Positions 1 to 11,091 of a stretch of 64,000 nt of DNA are shown here, piece after piece. Numbering within the stretch: position 1 is the first letter of the stretch; each line of letters starts with the position of its first letter. A program made the translations under genes and the position numbers. The stretch covers positions 1,801,839-1,865,838 of the forward strand of contig NZ_KB900614.1 of NCBI RefSeq assembly GCF_000379065.1. Reading direction: 5' to 3'. The stretch comes from Salinispora mooreana. GTDB taxonomy: Bacteria; Actinomycetota; Actinomycetes; Mycobacteriales; Micromonosporaceae. Below the pieces are notes generated by a model. That model saw only the letters and a program-made list of their open reading frames with translations, was not told the DNA's origin and ran no database searches.

Positions 1-1
1 G

Positions 2-1684
2 CTGCTCAGCATCACCGGCGACCGCGAGGTCGATGTCCTGGTGAGCACGCAGAGCCTGGAGGTCGGGGTGGACCTCGACCTGGCCGCCGCGGTGACGGAG
101 CTGGCGCCCGGCGGGGCCATCGCCCAGCGGGCCGGCCGGGTCAACCGGCTCGGGTCGCGCACGACCGAGGTCACCGTGGTGGTGCCGGCGACGGACCTGC
201 CCGCCGGGGCCCAGTCCGGGCCGTACCAGTGCGACGATCTGGCGGCGGCCCTCACCTGGCTGAAGCGGCAGTCCACCGATCCGGCCGGTTTGGCTCCGTG
301 GGCACTGCGTGAGCCCCGGCCGCCGGCGCCCGCACTGAGGCGGGACCTACTCCAACGACTGGAACTGGCCCAGGCGTGGCACCTCGCCCGCACCAGCGAC
401 GACCTCGCCGCCGACCAGGACGACCTCGACCTCTGGCTTTCCGACAACCTCGACGCGCCCGACCACGAGATCGGCCTCGTTGTCCGGCGCGCGCTGCCGG
501 CAGACGAAAACGACGCTGTCTGGTTGATCGAGAAGCTTCCGCCCCGGCAGCACGAGGTGTTTCCGGTCTCGATTCGGCTAGCGGCGAAGATCCTGGAGCG
601 CCTGAAGCCGGGTTCGGTACTGGTCCGCCCCGGCGACGACGCGCCGCGCCCACTGATCGACGACGACCGGCTTCGGCCCGGCGACCAAATCGTCATTGAC
701 GACGCCACCGAGCTGTTCACCGCCGAAGTCGTCGACCCAGACGGCAACGACCGGGTCGACGATGTGCTCGACGCACCCGGTGAACCGGGGCCGGGAGAGG
801 TCGTGCTCCGCATCGAGCGGGACACTGCCGCGCACCGCCGATTCCTCGACGCCGTCGCTGCCGCCTCCGAACAGGCTGAACCTGACCCGGTGGAAGTCGC
901 CCGGCTGCTCCGTGTGCATCGCGAGGAGCTGGCGCCGCGCCCGATGGTGGTCGCGGCGGCCGGCCTGCTCGACCGGCCAGCCGACGGGCCAGTCGAGGCC
1001 GAGGTGACCCTGGACTGGCACGATTCGCACGACGATCAGCCGGAACTCGTCCGGCTGATCGTCGTCGACCTTCGCACGGCGACCATCGACGCGGAGTTGC
1101 GGCAGACGTGGACCCCGCGCCGCAAGCCCGTCGCGCTCCGCCGGCACGCAGAAGCCGTAGCGGAACGAACCGAGACCGTCGCCACCCGCCTCGGCCTCGA
1201 CACCGCGCTAGTGGAGGCGCTGCGCCTCGCCGGCCTGCACCACGACGACGGGAAGGCAGACGACCGGTTCCAACGTTCGCTGCGCGCCGGCCCAGCCCCC
1301 GAGGAGCCGCTGGCCAAGAGCGGAGTACGGGACCCTCGGACGATCAAACGGCTCCGCGCGGCCTCGGGCCTGCCGACCGGCTGGCGACACGAGCAGCTCT
1401 CGGTGGCATACGCCTGGCCCACACTGGCCATGCTCGGAGACCGACGCCGGGAACTGGCGGCCCGGCTAATAGGCACCAGCCACGGGCACGGCCGCCACGG
1501 CTTCCCACACACCGGCCAGCAACTGGTGAACAACGCCGACGAGACCATCACCACGCTGTACGACGAGGGCCGGTGGGACGAGCTGATCGAACGTACACAC
1601 ATCCGTTGGGGGGTGTGGGGCTGCGCCTACCTGGAGGCGCTGCTCCGCGCGGCCGACGGCCAGGTCTCCGCGGAGGGATCATGA
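2..1684 (+). CDS. cas3: CRISPR-associated helicase/nuclease Cas3, C-terminal part (type I-G/I-U)
   Basis: The reading frame is open from base 2, so the 5' part lies outside the window. The first residues carry helicase motif V (VLVSTQSLEVGVDLD), followed by motif VI (QRAGRVNRLG, about nt 125-154), as in superfamily 2 Cas3 helicases. Near the C-terminus is an HD nuclease signature (HHDDGKADD, about nt 1238-1264) and a further His-rich stretch (SHGHGRHG). HD after the helicase is the arrangement known for type I-G (formerly I-U) Cas3; in most other type I systems HD is N-terminal. Cas3 is recruited by the crRNA surveillance complex and unwinds and degrades target DNA. The stop overlaps the next start (ATGA), so the genes are translationally coupled. 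The visible part shows no disruption. Confidence 0.88.
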   Translation: MLSITGDREVDVLVSTQSLEVGVDLDLAAAVTELAPGGAIAQRAGRVNRLGSRTTEVTVVVPATDLPAGAQSGPYQCDDLAAALTWLKRQSTDPAGLAPWALREPRPPAPALRRDLLQRLELAQAWHLARTSDDLAADQDDLDLWLSDNLDAPDHEIGLVVRRALPADENDAVWLIEKLPPRQHEVFPVSIRLAAKILERLKPGSVLVRPGDDAPRPLIDDDRLRPGDQIVIDDATELFTAEVVDPDGNDRVDDVLDAPGEPGPGEVVLRIERDTAAHRRFLDAVAAASEQAEPDPVEVARLLRVHREELAPRPMVVAAAGLLDRPADGPVEAEVTLDWHDSHDDQPELVRLIVVDLRTATIDAELRQTWTPRRKPVALRRHAEAVAERTETVATRLGLDTALVEALRLAGLHHDDGKADDRFQRSLRAGPAPEEPLAKSGVRDPRTIKRLRAASGLPTGWRHEQLSVAYAWPTLAMLGDRRRELAARLIGTSHGHGRHGFPHTGQQLVNNADETITTLYDEGRWDELIERTHIRWGVWGCAYLEALLRAADGQVSAEGS

Positions 1685-2726
1685 CCGACTTCGTACTCAC
1701 GACCGCCGAGCCGAAAACCATGCTGTCACACCTGGCGTTGTACGGCCTCGCCGCGATCGTCGAGGACGGCGGGCTGGAAGATGTCCGGCTGTCGTGGACC
1801 TCGGGCATGTCATCCCGACCGGTACTCAGCGCGCCGCAAGCCGATCCGGAAACGATCGGCGAGATCGTCCGCCGGCATGCGGCCCAGCACGACACCCCGC
1901 AAAGCTGGCCGAGCCGGCGGATCAGCGCAGGCGAGCAGCGAGCGCTGATGAGCCCCCGCATCAGCGTCATCTCCAGCAGCGACGGCTGGCACTCGCTCCA
2001 AGAGCGGCGACACGACGTACTCGACCAACTCATGGATGCCCGGGCACTGCTCGACCTCCGACTGGTCGCCGCGCTCGGAGAACCTAGCTACTGGCGAAAG
2101 AACCCGCAGGGCCAGCGGCTACAGGACGACGGCGCCAGCCGACTGGAGATGCAGCCCCGTAACCAGGGGTCCGAGTTCGTCGGTAACCGAATCCGGCCAC
2201 TCGCCGCAGCGGTCGCCGCCAGGACCGCCGCCGCAGTCAGCGACGGACTGCTCGGGCACACCGTCCACGACGAAATCGGCAAAGACCGACCAGACAGCCG
2301 TACGCCGACCGGGTTCGCCGCACCGGGCCCGACCGACAACGCGCTGGCCTGGTGCGCGCTCTGGGGCATCTCGCAGTTCCCCATCGCACAACGCAGCACC
2401 GGATTCGCCACGACGAGCGGCCACATCGGCCGGGGCACCGCCGGCTATTTCTACGTACCCGTCTGGAACGGCCGCTGGGTAACCGCCCGTACTCGCACAA
2501 TCCTCGCGAGCGGACAGCTATCCCAGTACGCCGCGGCCGGATTGTCTCCGAGCGACCTCGGGCGCACCTCCGACGACACAGCGTCCCACGGCGAGGTAGC
2601 CCGTGAATGGCTGGCGCACCGGGGCGTCACCGCGGTCGTCCGCTTCCCGGTACACCGGTTCGGCAGCGCCAGCGCACCCGAACGCCGCGCCATGCTCGGA
2701 GAATTACTCAAGACCGGTCGCCGCTG

Positions 2727-2727
<1 letters not shown>
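1681..2727 (+). CDS. type I-G/I-U CRISPR-associated protein (Csb3/Cas3-extension-like)
   Basis: This 348-residue protein starts at an ATG overlapping the cas3 stop, and its own stop overlaps the cas4-cas1 start (TGATG). I identify it mainly by position: in actinobacterial I-G loci a protein of this size lies between cas3 and cas4-cas1. No catalytic motif is obvious. Residues about 150-170 (RNQGSEFVGNRIRPLA) and the run around GISQFPIAQRSTGFATTSGHIG look structured and could belong to an effector or Cas3-accessory protein. I cannot assign a biochemical role from sequence alone. The frame is intact, unlike the next gene. Confidence 0.6.
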
Positions 2728-4616
<1,889 letters not shown>

Positions 4617-4620
<4 letters not shown>

Positions 4621-4803
4621 ACCACCGGCGAAGCCTGCGTCGTCTCGCCGCCAAGCGCGGACCCGTCGCCAAGGTGTCAGCCCAGCTCACATGCCGGGTA
4701 GGTCTGCGTACGCGGCCTTGAGCGCTACTCCGCCTCGCAGGAAGCGCACCCTTCGCAGCAGACCGGTTCAGGTGCAGGTCAGAGCGGCTAAGATTCTGAC
4801 CCA
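4617..4803 (+). promoter_or_regulatory. CRISPR leader 1
   Basis: This 187-nt segment runs from the cas2 stop codon to the first repeat of array 1. It is present a second time at 5700-5888 with about ten substitutions and one 2-nt indel, ending just before array 2. Both copies end in AAGATTCTGACCCAG directly before the repeat. Position and conservation next to the first repeat are what is expected of a leader (transcription and spacer-integration signals). I could not pick a promoter with confidence. Confidence 0.75.
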
Positions 4804-4994
4804 GTCGCAGCTCCCAGCGGAGCTGCCCTTCATTGAGGCTCGGGCGCGCCGTGCGGCAGCCGGGCCAGCCGGGCCAGCCGGGCCAGGGTCGCAGCTCCCA
4901 GCGGAGCTGCCCTTCATTGAGGCGCCCACCACCATGGTCATGGACGTCCTCGCCGGCCGTCGCAGCTCCCAGCGGAGCTGCCCTTCATTGAGGC
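4804..4994 (+). CRISPR. CRISPR array 1 (3 repeats, 2 spacers)
   Basis: Three identical 36-nt repeats lie at 4804-4839, 4888-4923 and 4959-4994. They begin GTCGCAGCTCCC, contain the inverted segment CAGCTCC..GGAGCTG, and end CCCTTCATTGAGGC. That 3' end is familiar from I-G/I-U repeats. The spacers are 4840-4887 (48 nt) and 4924-4958 (35 nt). The long first spacer ends in three copies of the 9-mer GCCGGGCCA (4859-4885). The leader is on the left, so the newest spacer would be the 48-nt one. Confidence 0.95.
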
Positions 4995-5699
4995 TTCAAA
5001 CGTCGTCCACGCCTTACTCTTGGTGCCATACGAGTGTGGTCCCTTCTACGGCCGCCCCTGCGTCCGCGCTGCTGGTGACACGAGGGCTAGCAGATCCGGC
5101 CATGATCAGGGAATCATCCACAAGCACCGGAGCTATCCACAGCGCAGGACCGGCGCTGGCGAGCGGTAGGGCCCGCGGCGAACCTGAACAGGTCGACGAG
5201 GTCACCGCTCGGCTGCTGGCCACGGCCACCCGCAGGTGGAGCAGCCTTGGCCGCAGGCCACCGACAAGCTGGTCCCCGCAGCAACGCCCAGTTGCGGGGA
5301 CCAGCCCGCGTACAGGCGCCAGCCATCTGGGGGCATCAGGACCTCGTCCGTCGCGTCCCGCGCTCGTCACGCACGTACCGTCAGAGGGTAGACGTGCTGC
5401 TGCACGGCGGGCCAGGCAACGGGCAAGTAGTGCCCGGCGGCGGTAGAACCGTCGTGTGGCGAGATCACGCCGGAGTACGGCCACCGACACGGCCGCAACC
5501 TGCGGGTCTACCGACACCGTCCCGACTGCTGCGAGCCGTACGGCCGAGGCGCCGAAGACCGCTGCGAGTAACCCGCCCTGGCGCCGCACGGGCAGGCTTG
5601 TACGCCATCCCACCTCACCACGAAACGAACATGCGTACGATCACCTGCGTGGAGGCGAGCGTCCGGCGGTGGTGCAACGGCATCTGGGGACGACGGCCC
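4995..5699. other. region between the two CRISPR arrays, no supported gene
   Basis: About 700 bases separate array 1 from leader 2. Open frames exist in several registers, but none has a convincing ribosome-binding site, codon pattern or recognisable domain. The one clear structure is a 12-bp perfect inverted repeat, CTGGTCCCCGCA (5269-5280) and TGCGGGGACCAG (5293-5304), around a 12-nt loop. I see no transposase, so how this block came to lie between the leader copies is unknown. Confidence 0.5.
5269..5304. repeat. 12-bp inverted repeat in the inter-array region
   Basis: CTGGTCCCCGCA at 5269-5280 is the exact reverse complement of TGCGGGGACCAG at 5293-5304. It could form a hairpin. No T-run follows, so a terminator role is not shown; a remnant of a mobile-element end is equally possible. 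Confidence 0.6.
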
Positions 5700-5888
5700 C
5701 TGAACCACCGGCGAAGCCCGCGTCGTCTCGCCGCTAAGCGCGCACCCGTCGCCAGGGTGTCAGTCCAGCTCACACGCCGGGTAGGTCTGCGGGTACGCGG
5801 CCTTGAGCGCTACTCCGCCTCGCAGGGAGCGCACCCTTCGCAGCAGACCGGTTCAGGTGCAGATCAGAGCGGCTAAGATTCTGACCCA
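5700..5888 (+). promoter_or_regulatory. CRISPR leader 2 (duplicate of leader 1)
   Basis: This 189-nt segment matches 4617-4803 over its full length, starting with the CTGA of the cas2 stop and ending just before the first repeat of array 2. It has an extra GG in the TGCGGGTACGCGG stretch and about ten substitutions. Because the match begins at the cas2 stop, the duplication must have copied the leader from its place beside cas2. Confidence 0.75.
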
Positions 5889-6147
5889 GCCGCAGCTCCC
5901 AGCGGAGCTGCCCTTCATTGAGGGAGTCTGTGGGCAAACGCTGTGCCTGAAAGCGTGCCCGTAGAAGCCGCAGCTCCCAGCGGAGCTGCCCTTCATTGAG
6001 GCGGGGTGTGGCAGCGATCGCAGTGCCAGCTCAGCATGTTGGCCGCAGCTCCCAGCGGAGCTGCCCTTCATTGAGGCATCGCGCGGGCAAGCCACGCGCT
6101 ATCGGTCATGTGCCGCAGCTCCCAGGGGAGCTGCCCTTCATTGAGGC
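5889..6147 (+). CRISPR. CRISPR array 2 (4 repeats, 3 spacers)
   Basis: Four 36-nt repeats lie at 5889-5924, 5967-6002, 6042-6077 and 6112-6147. They differ from array 1 repeats at position 2 (GCCGCAG instead of GTCGCAG). The first ends in GAGGG rather than GAGGC. The last has C to G at 6126, so its central inverted segment is imperfect. Spacers are 5925-5966 (42 nt), 6003-6041 (39 nt) and 6078-6111 (34 nt). A substitution in the leader-distal repeat fits the leader being on the left. Confidence 0.95.
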
Positions 6148-6235
6148 GCGGAGCGTGTCACAGCGTGGCGTGAACGCCACGTCAGCGTCGATCTCCGCCA
6201 CCACACCATGGTGTCGGCTCGGCGTGCTGGCGATC

Positions 6236-7027
6236 TCAGTCGGCCGGCGGTGTCGAGTGCTGACCCGATGGCGCAGGTGCGGTGCCGAAGATGGCTTCAG
6301 TGGCGGCTTGCGCGAGAGTGGCCTGGGCGGCGGCGGGCAGCCCGAGCCGGTTCCAGTGGAAGATCACGTGTAGGGCGACCACGGCACGGAGACCCCGGGT
6401 GAGCTGGCCGGTTTCGCGTTGGCGTCGGAGTTCCATACCGGCTTCGGTGAACGCGGCGTGCCAGCCGTCGGTGGTTCGGGCGGTGCCAGTGAGCAGGTGG
6501 CTGACGTTGTTGGTGAAGCCTTCCCAGGTGCGGGTGTCGGGGGTGGGCGGCAGGTGTTCGGCGCGGTGCTGGACGACTCGTGCCCAGATGTCGCCTTGTT
6601 CGTTGAGGTCGAGCGCCGCTGCGCGCATGAGTGCGGTGCACCGGATGAGCGAGCGTTCCCGGCTGTCGGTGGGGTGCTGGTGGAGGTAGTGGAGGAGGTG
6701 GCGGCTGTCGTGGTGGAACAGGGTGTGCGAGGCGGTCATGGCGTCGATGCCGCCGAAGGCGTACGTCTCGGGTTCGTAGATGTCGCCAGTCCAGCTCACT
6801 CCATCGGTGATTAGCTCGTGTGCCCGCTCTCGGCTGCGCTGCTGGTCGGTGGGTAGGTAGCGGACGCGCCAGGCACCTTTGCGGATGAACCACCATGAGG
6901 TGATCAGCCCGGCGGCCTGCGCGGCGGGAAGCACCTGGCCGAGGTGGTCGACCGCGCGTTGCTCGCGTTCCTGCGGGTTCTGTCCGGGGTAGCTGATGTT
7001 GATCTGTTGCCAGGGCTTGTCGTCCAC
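6236..7027 (-). CDS. thiopeptide-type lanthipeptide biosynthesis domain protein
   Basis: The 263-residue protein starts at GTG 7027, 14 nt downstream of the lanC stop and preceded by AAAGGG; the open frame upstream of this GTG is antisense to lanC and is not used. Near the N-terminus, SWWFIRKGAWRVRYLP resembles the WxFxRYxDPxxHLRLR signature of the 'thiopeptide-type bacteriocin biosynthesis' domain (SpaB C-terminal-like glutamate-elimination fold). Helical segments with ALHVIFHWNRLGL follow. In FxLD clusters a stand-alone protein of this kind accompanies LanB and LanC and is thought to help form or release dehydroamino acids. It is the last gene of the cluster, next to the CRISPR arrays. Confidence 0.75.
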   Translation of the reverse strand: MDDKPWQQINISYPGQNPQEREQRAVDHLGQVLPAAQAAGLITSWWFIRKGAWRVRYLPTDQQRSRERAHELITDGVSWTGDIYEPETYAFGGIDAMTASHTLFHHDSRHLLHYLHQHPTDSRERSLIRCTALMRAAALDLNEQGDIWARVVQHRAEHLPPTPDTRTWEGFTNNVSHLLTGTARTTDGWHAAFTEAGMELRRQRETGQLTRGLRAVVALHVIFHWNRLGLPAAAQATLAQAATEAIFGTAPAPSGQHSTPPAD

Positions 7028-7041
7028 GGCGGACCCTTTCG

Positions 7042-8118
7042 TCAGGCGAGCAGGAGGCAGGCGTCCCACGCGGTTGTGGTGGTGGCGACGGCGGCGAGGT
7101 CTGAGCCGGTGGTGCCGAGGAGCAGCCCCTCGGGTTCGTCGGTGTCCGGGGTGGCGTGCCGATGGAGGTCCTCGATGGGGGTGAGGGGGGTCGGGGTGAG
7201 CGCGTCGGCGGCGATGCGCCGGGCGGTGGCCAGAAGCCCGGCGGTGCCGTGGCACAGGCTTCGGTCTGTGAGTCGCTGGATCTGTGTGGGGTCGGTGATG
7301 CAGTCGGCGAAGGCGGCCTCGGCGAGGCGTTGCCGGTTGGTGTCGCGCAGGGCTTGTGCGGCGAGTTGCTGGGCGCGGGCGATGCCGGGGGTGCCGTAGC
7401 ACCAGGACGGCCGTAGCGGGGTCTGCTGGTCCGGGGCACCCCGGCGTAGGTCGCTGAGGGTAATGGTCTGCGGCCACCACGTCATACCGTCGGTGTCCTG
7501 CTGCCAGGTGTCCAGCCATCGGCAGATTCGCCCAATTGCCTCGGCGTGTCCATTGACGGTGACGCCGTCGCTCAGGGTGAGGGCGAGCAATGCCAGCGGG
7601 CCGGTGATGCCGTGGGCCATCCCGAGGTTCGCGTGGCCGCCAGTCGGCGGCGGCTGGTTGCGTTCGGGTCCGTTGCAGCACCACCAGCCGGGGAGGGAGC
7701 CTCGCGGTTTGGTGAGCCGGACGAGGTAGTCCAGGACGTGACGGAGCAGGTCGTGATCGCCGAGCCGGCGCAGTGTGACGCCGAGGCCGGTCAGTCCGCG
7801 GATCAGGTCGTACTCGGTGAAGTGTGGCTGCTCGTCGCGGTCGATGCGGCGGTGGGCGGTGTCGAGCCGATGGCGGGTCACCGTGGCGGTGCCCTCGGCG
7901 GTGATCGCTCTGGCTTGCGCGAGCCCCGGCTGGTCGGTGGCGGCGAGGACGAACGCGAGCGCGGGGCCACCGTAGAAGAGGCTTGCGCCGCTCGCGATGC
8001 TGACGCCACCGGCGGTGGCTTGGCGCAGCGCCTTGAACGCTGCTGGCCAGTTGCCGGTCTCCAGGTGCAGCAGGGCTACACCGGCTGCGCCGTCGGCGAG
8101 GGACTGTCCGGCGTTCAT
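7042..8118 (-). CDS. lanthionine synthetase C family cyclase (LanC)
   Basis: The 358-residue protein has the LanC zinc ligands: Cys240 in SWCYGTPG, and Cys289 with His290 in SLCHGTAG. Further family features are GMAHGITGPLALLAL (about 166-180), which carries the conserved GxxHGxxG motif, and GLTGLGVTLRRLG in the middle. LanC uses the zinc to activate Cys thiols of the precursor for addition to dehydroalanine and dehydrobutyrine, forming (methyl)lanthionine rings. The start overlaps the stop of lanB (ATGA), so the cyclase is coupled to the dehydratase. Confidence 0.9.
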   Translation of the reverse strand: MNAGQSLADGAAGVALLHLETGNWPAAFKALRQATAGGVSIASGASLFYGGPALAFVLAATDQPGLAQARAITAEGTATVTRHRLDTAHRRIDRDEQPHFTEYDLIRGLTGLGVTLRRLGDHDLLRHVLDYLVRLTKPRGSLPGWWCCNGPERNQPPPTGGHANLGMAHGITGPLALLALTLSDGVTVNGHAEAIGRICRWLDTWQQDTDGMTWWPQTITLSDLRRGAPDQQTPLRPSWCYGTPGIARAQQLAAQALRDTNRQRLAEAAFADCITDPTQIQRLTDRSLCHGTAGLLATARRIAADALTPTPLTPIEDLHRHATPDTDEPEGLLLGTTGSDLAAVATTTTAWDACLLLA

Positions 8119-10860
8119 GTCGTTTGCCGGGCGCGCTTGGAGTGGGCGATGGTGCGGGCCAGCCGCAGACAGTGCTGTTCAGAGGCGGTGTCGACGCCGA
8201 TAGTCCGGGTGTGGTGTAGGTGTAGCAGGTCGCCGAGAACCTGGTCGGGGTCGAGCCCGTCCTCCTCGACCAAGGTCCGGTAGGCGGCCAACGTTGCGGC
8301 CAGGTGCTCGTCGCGGAACGGCCTCTGGGCGAGGTCGAGCTGTGTCGGGTCCAACCGGGGGCCAGTGAGCCGGGGGACGTGGGCGGCCAGCCAACGCAGG
8401 CCGTCGCCGGTGAACCCGTCGGCTATAGCGATCATGCCGGCGGCGGTGGTGGCCTGCCGGTCGCCGGCCAGCTGGCGCAGCGCGGCGCGGGAGTCGGCGG
8501 CGAACACCGCTTCGGCAGCGGCGAGGGTCGCCCCGGCGCCGTGGCGGGTTTCGGGCCGGTAGGGGTGCAGGTTGTAGTCGTGCAGGACCGCGCGATCGTG
8601 GAGGTTGCCTACCCAGGCGGCGAGGTCGCGGGCGGTGTCGGCGAACCGGTCAACGTCCGCGAGCGGGATTCGCAGCCGCAGGTGGGGTTCGGGGTCGGGG
8701 TAGCGCACGAACCACCAGCCGGCCGGTAGGTAGTCGGCGGGTTGGCCGGCGAGGTCGGTCAGGATGGCGTCGAGCCGGCCGTACAGGCGTGCCTCCAGCC
8801 ACCGCGAACAGCCTGGCCAGTGCTGGAGCGCGTTGACGGGTCGGGCGAGTCGAGCTGGCCGCGTGGCCGGCATCGAATGAGTGAGGGTGAGCAGAAGTTC
8901 GGCGGGTCGGTTGTCGATCCAGCCCGCCGGGCCGGGCGCCTCGACGATCACGGTGTGGGCGTGCCGATCGAGGTGCTCGCGCAGGAGTGCCAGGTGCGCG
9001 TGGTTGTCCAGGTCCAGACGCAGCCGTACGTCATCGCCGCCGAGGAGGACATGCTGCGGGAGATGCCGCTGGTGGTGGTGCCGCTGCCAGGCGCCGCGCC
9101 ACTGCGACCAGCCGGTGCTCCGGCCGGGCAGGGCAGTGCGCTCGATGACCCAGCGGGCCGGGTGCACGATGGTGCGTCCGCGCCGCAGGCGGGGCAGGAA
9201 CGGCAGACCGGCCGCGTGGCCCCACTCGAACCGGCTGCACGGCGCACTCCACGCGGTCCAGATCTCGGCAAGGAACCGCATCAGCGGTTGCTGCAGGGAC
9301 GGCAGCAGCACGCTGTTGCACAACAGCGGCTCGACGGGCTGGCCGGTGCTCTCCGACACCAGCCACAACCGCTCGCCGTCGCCGGTCACCGCCAGTTCCT
9401 CCACCGTCCACGGCGGGGCCGGGTGAAAGTCGCCGAGTGGAAGCATGGGCAGCAGCTCGGGCGTGCGGGCCACCGCTGTGAGGCGGGCATCCAGCGGAGG
9501 GCCGGACAGTTGCACGGTGGCCGCCCCTGGGTTGGGCGGTTGGCAACTCTTGGTAGACCCGCTGGAACGAGGAGAACTCGGCCGGGGGCAGAAGGTGCAG
9601 GAACCGGGCGGCGGAGACCCCGGCGTGCCGTGACCCGCTGAGCACCGTCAGGGTGAACGCGCCCCGGTCCAGATCCCCCAGCGTGTCGGCGGCGAGGGTG
9701 AACCGTAGTTCGGTGTGCGGGACCGGTGGCCGGTCGTCATCGGCGCGCAGCCGTTCGATCAGCGCGTCGTCGAGGACCACTTCGGCGCACCCGTCCAGCG
9801 CGGACTGCTGCGCTAGCTGCCCGAGCAGCTGATCCCGGCCGGTGAATGCCGTCGGGGCGCGGCGGGTTGATCCCCGGTAGCCGGCCGGGAACCCCAGCAC
9901 GTTCAGCACGTCGCGGACCGGCACGGCCGTTCCTGGTCCCCACCGCTCGATGAACGCGCGGTGGTATTCGCCCCATCCAGGCTGTGGCGGCGCCACTGCC
10001 ACCAGGGTCGCCGCTGCTCGGCCCGCTTCGCGTAGCACCGCCGGGGGAAGCGTCACCGCGACGTCGGCGCGCAGGTCGACCGCGATCCGATGACCGGGTT
10101 GCGGTAGGGCGTAGTGGTCCGCCGCGTGCGTGGCTGGATCGGTGACCGTCATTGCGGGCCGCAGCGCCGACAGCAGCACCCCGACCTGTACCAGGTCGGC
10201 CAGCAGCCGCTCGGCGGTGGCCACGTCGGCGGGACCGGCGATCTTCGCGGCGAGGTCGGCGAACCCGACCGGCGACCGTGCCGTCTTGATCGCGGCCTCG
10301 ACGGGGCCGGTCAGGCGGATCTCCACGTCCCACCGCCGGTCGCCCTCGGCGCGGGCACACGGCAGCACCCACCTGCCGTCGCGCTGGAATCCGAGTGAGT
10401 TCGTCACCACCTCGACGGTGCGCAGGGTGGCGAGGTCTTGTTCGGCCCGCGCGGTGTGCTCGGCGATGAACTTACCGTCCGGGCGGGCGACCGCGCGGTG
10501 GGCCTCGCCTAGGCGGACCGCTGCATGGGCACCGAACTGGATCGGGGCGACCCCGGCGAAGGTGCCGAACGGGGTCGCGCGGGTGGTCCATCGCAGCAGG
10601 TACTTGGCCGCTGCCCCTACGAGACGGCATAGTCGCTTCTCCGCGACCGGCTCGCCGGCTACCGCCCGAGCGATCTGCCCGGCCAGCTCGGGCGCTGCTG
10701 AGGTGACCGCCGTCGCGAACCGTGGCAGCTTCCATACCGCGTGCAGCCAGGTGCGCCACTGTTCTGGTTCGTCGGATGCCAGGTCGGGCCAGCCGGGCAG
10801 GTGGAGATCGTTCGGGTACGCGGCGACTCTAATCAGCGCCGCACCAGGGGTGGGAATCAT
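8115..10860 (-). pseudogene. class I lanthipeptide dehydratase LanB, split by one frameshift
   Basis: Two open frames together make one LanB of normal length (about 900 residues). The N-terminal part, read leftwards from ATG 10860, has LLRWTTRATPFGTFAGVAP, the conserved TPFG region of the Ser/Thr glutamylation domain, and ends in VYQELPTA. The remainder continues one base out of frame as NPGAATVQLSGPPLDARL. It includes AGWWFVRYPDPEPHLRLRIP, the signature of the glutamate-elimination (SpaB_C/thiopeptide-type) domain. The junction is at about 9531-9540, where removing one base from the GGG run restores ELPTANPGAATV. LanB uses glutamyl-tRNA to dehydrate Ser and Thr in the precursor. Either the cluster is inactive, two polypeptides act together, or this is a sequencing error. 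Confidence 0.85.
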
Positions 10861-10926
10861 GCGCACCACCGAGGGGGTCGGCAGGCCCGGCGCCGTGCGA
10901 CACCGGGCCTGGCGGGGAACGGTCGG

Positions 10927-11079
10927 TCAGTCGCTGGCGTCGCAGCGGGTCGTGCAGGCGTTGGAGCCCGTGTTGCCCGAGCCGCAGTTGTCGTCGGTAC
11001 CGGTGGCGTAGCCGTTCGCGGCGGGGCCGGCGTCGACCAGGGTGACGTCCAGGGTGAACTCGGGGACCGTTTCGTTCAT
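10927..11079 (-). CDS. FxLD-family lanthipeptide precursor peptide
   Basis: A 50-residue ORF begins at ATG 11079 with AGAAAGG about 8 nt upstream and ends with TGA at 10927-10929. The leader region starts MNETVPEFTLDVTLVDAG; FTLD at residues 8-11 is the FxLD box that names the family. The core is polar and carries Cys32, Cys42 and Cys46 with Ser/Thr at 34, 37, 39, 43, 44 and 49, suitable for up to three lanthionine or methyllanthionine rings. It ends in Asp-Ala-Ser-Asp, and Asp residues may be targets of the PCMT-like enzyme. It sits between the methyltransferase and lanB on the same strand. It is easily missed because it is short and overlapped by a long open frame in another register. Confidence 0.9.
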   Translation of the reverse strand: MNETVPEFTLDVTLVDAGPAANGYATGTDDNCGSGNTGSNACTTRCDASD

Positions 11080-11091
11080 GTGCTTGCCTTT

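Noticed and set aside
4691..5446. Long plus-strand ORF across array 1 and the gap after it
   Set aside because: It translates CRISPR repeats (QLPAELPFIEA units) and has no start signal or domain.
5247..5876. Plus-strand ORF in the inter-array region and leader 2
   Set aside because: It runs through the duplicated leader, so part of it repeats at 4617-4803 next to cas2. No domain or ribosome-binding site.
4840..6111. Spacers targeting the AICE or other parts of this window
   Set aside because: I looked for matches by eye and found none; a proper search would be needed before any claim.
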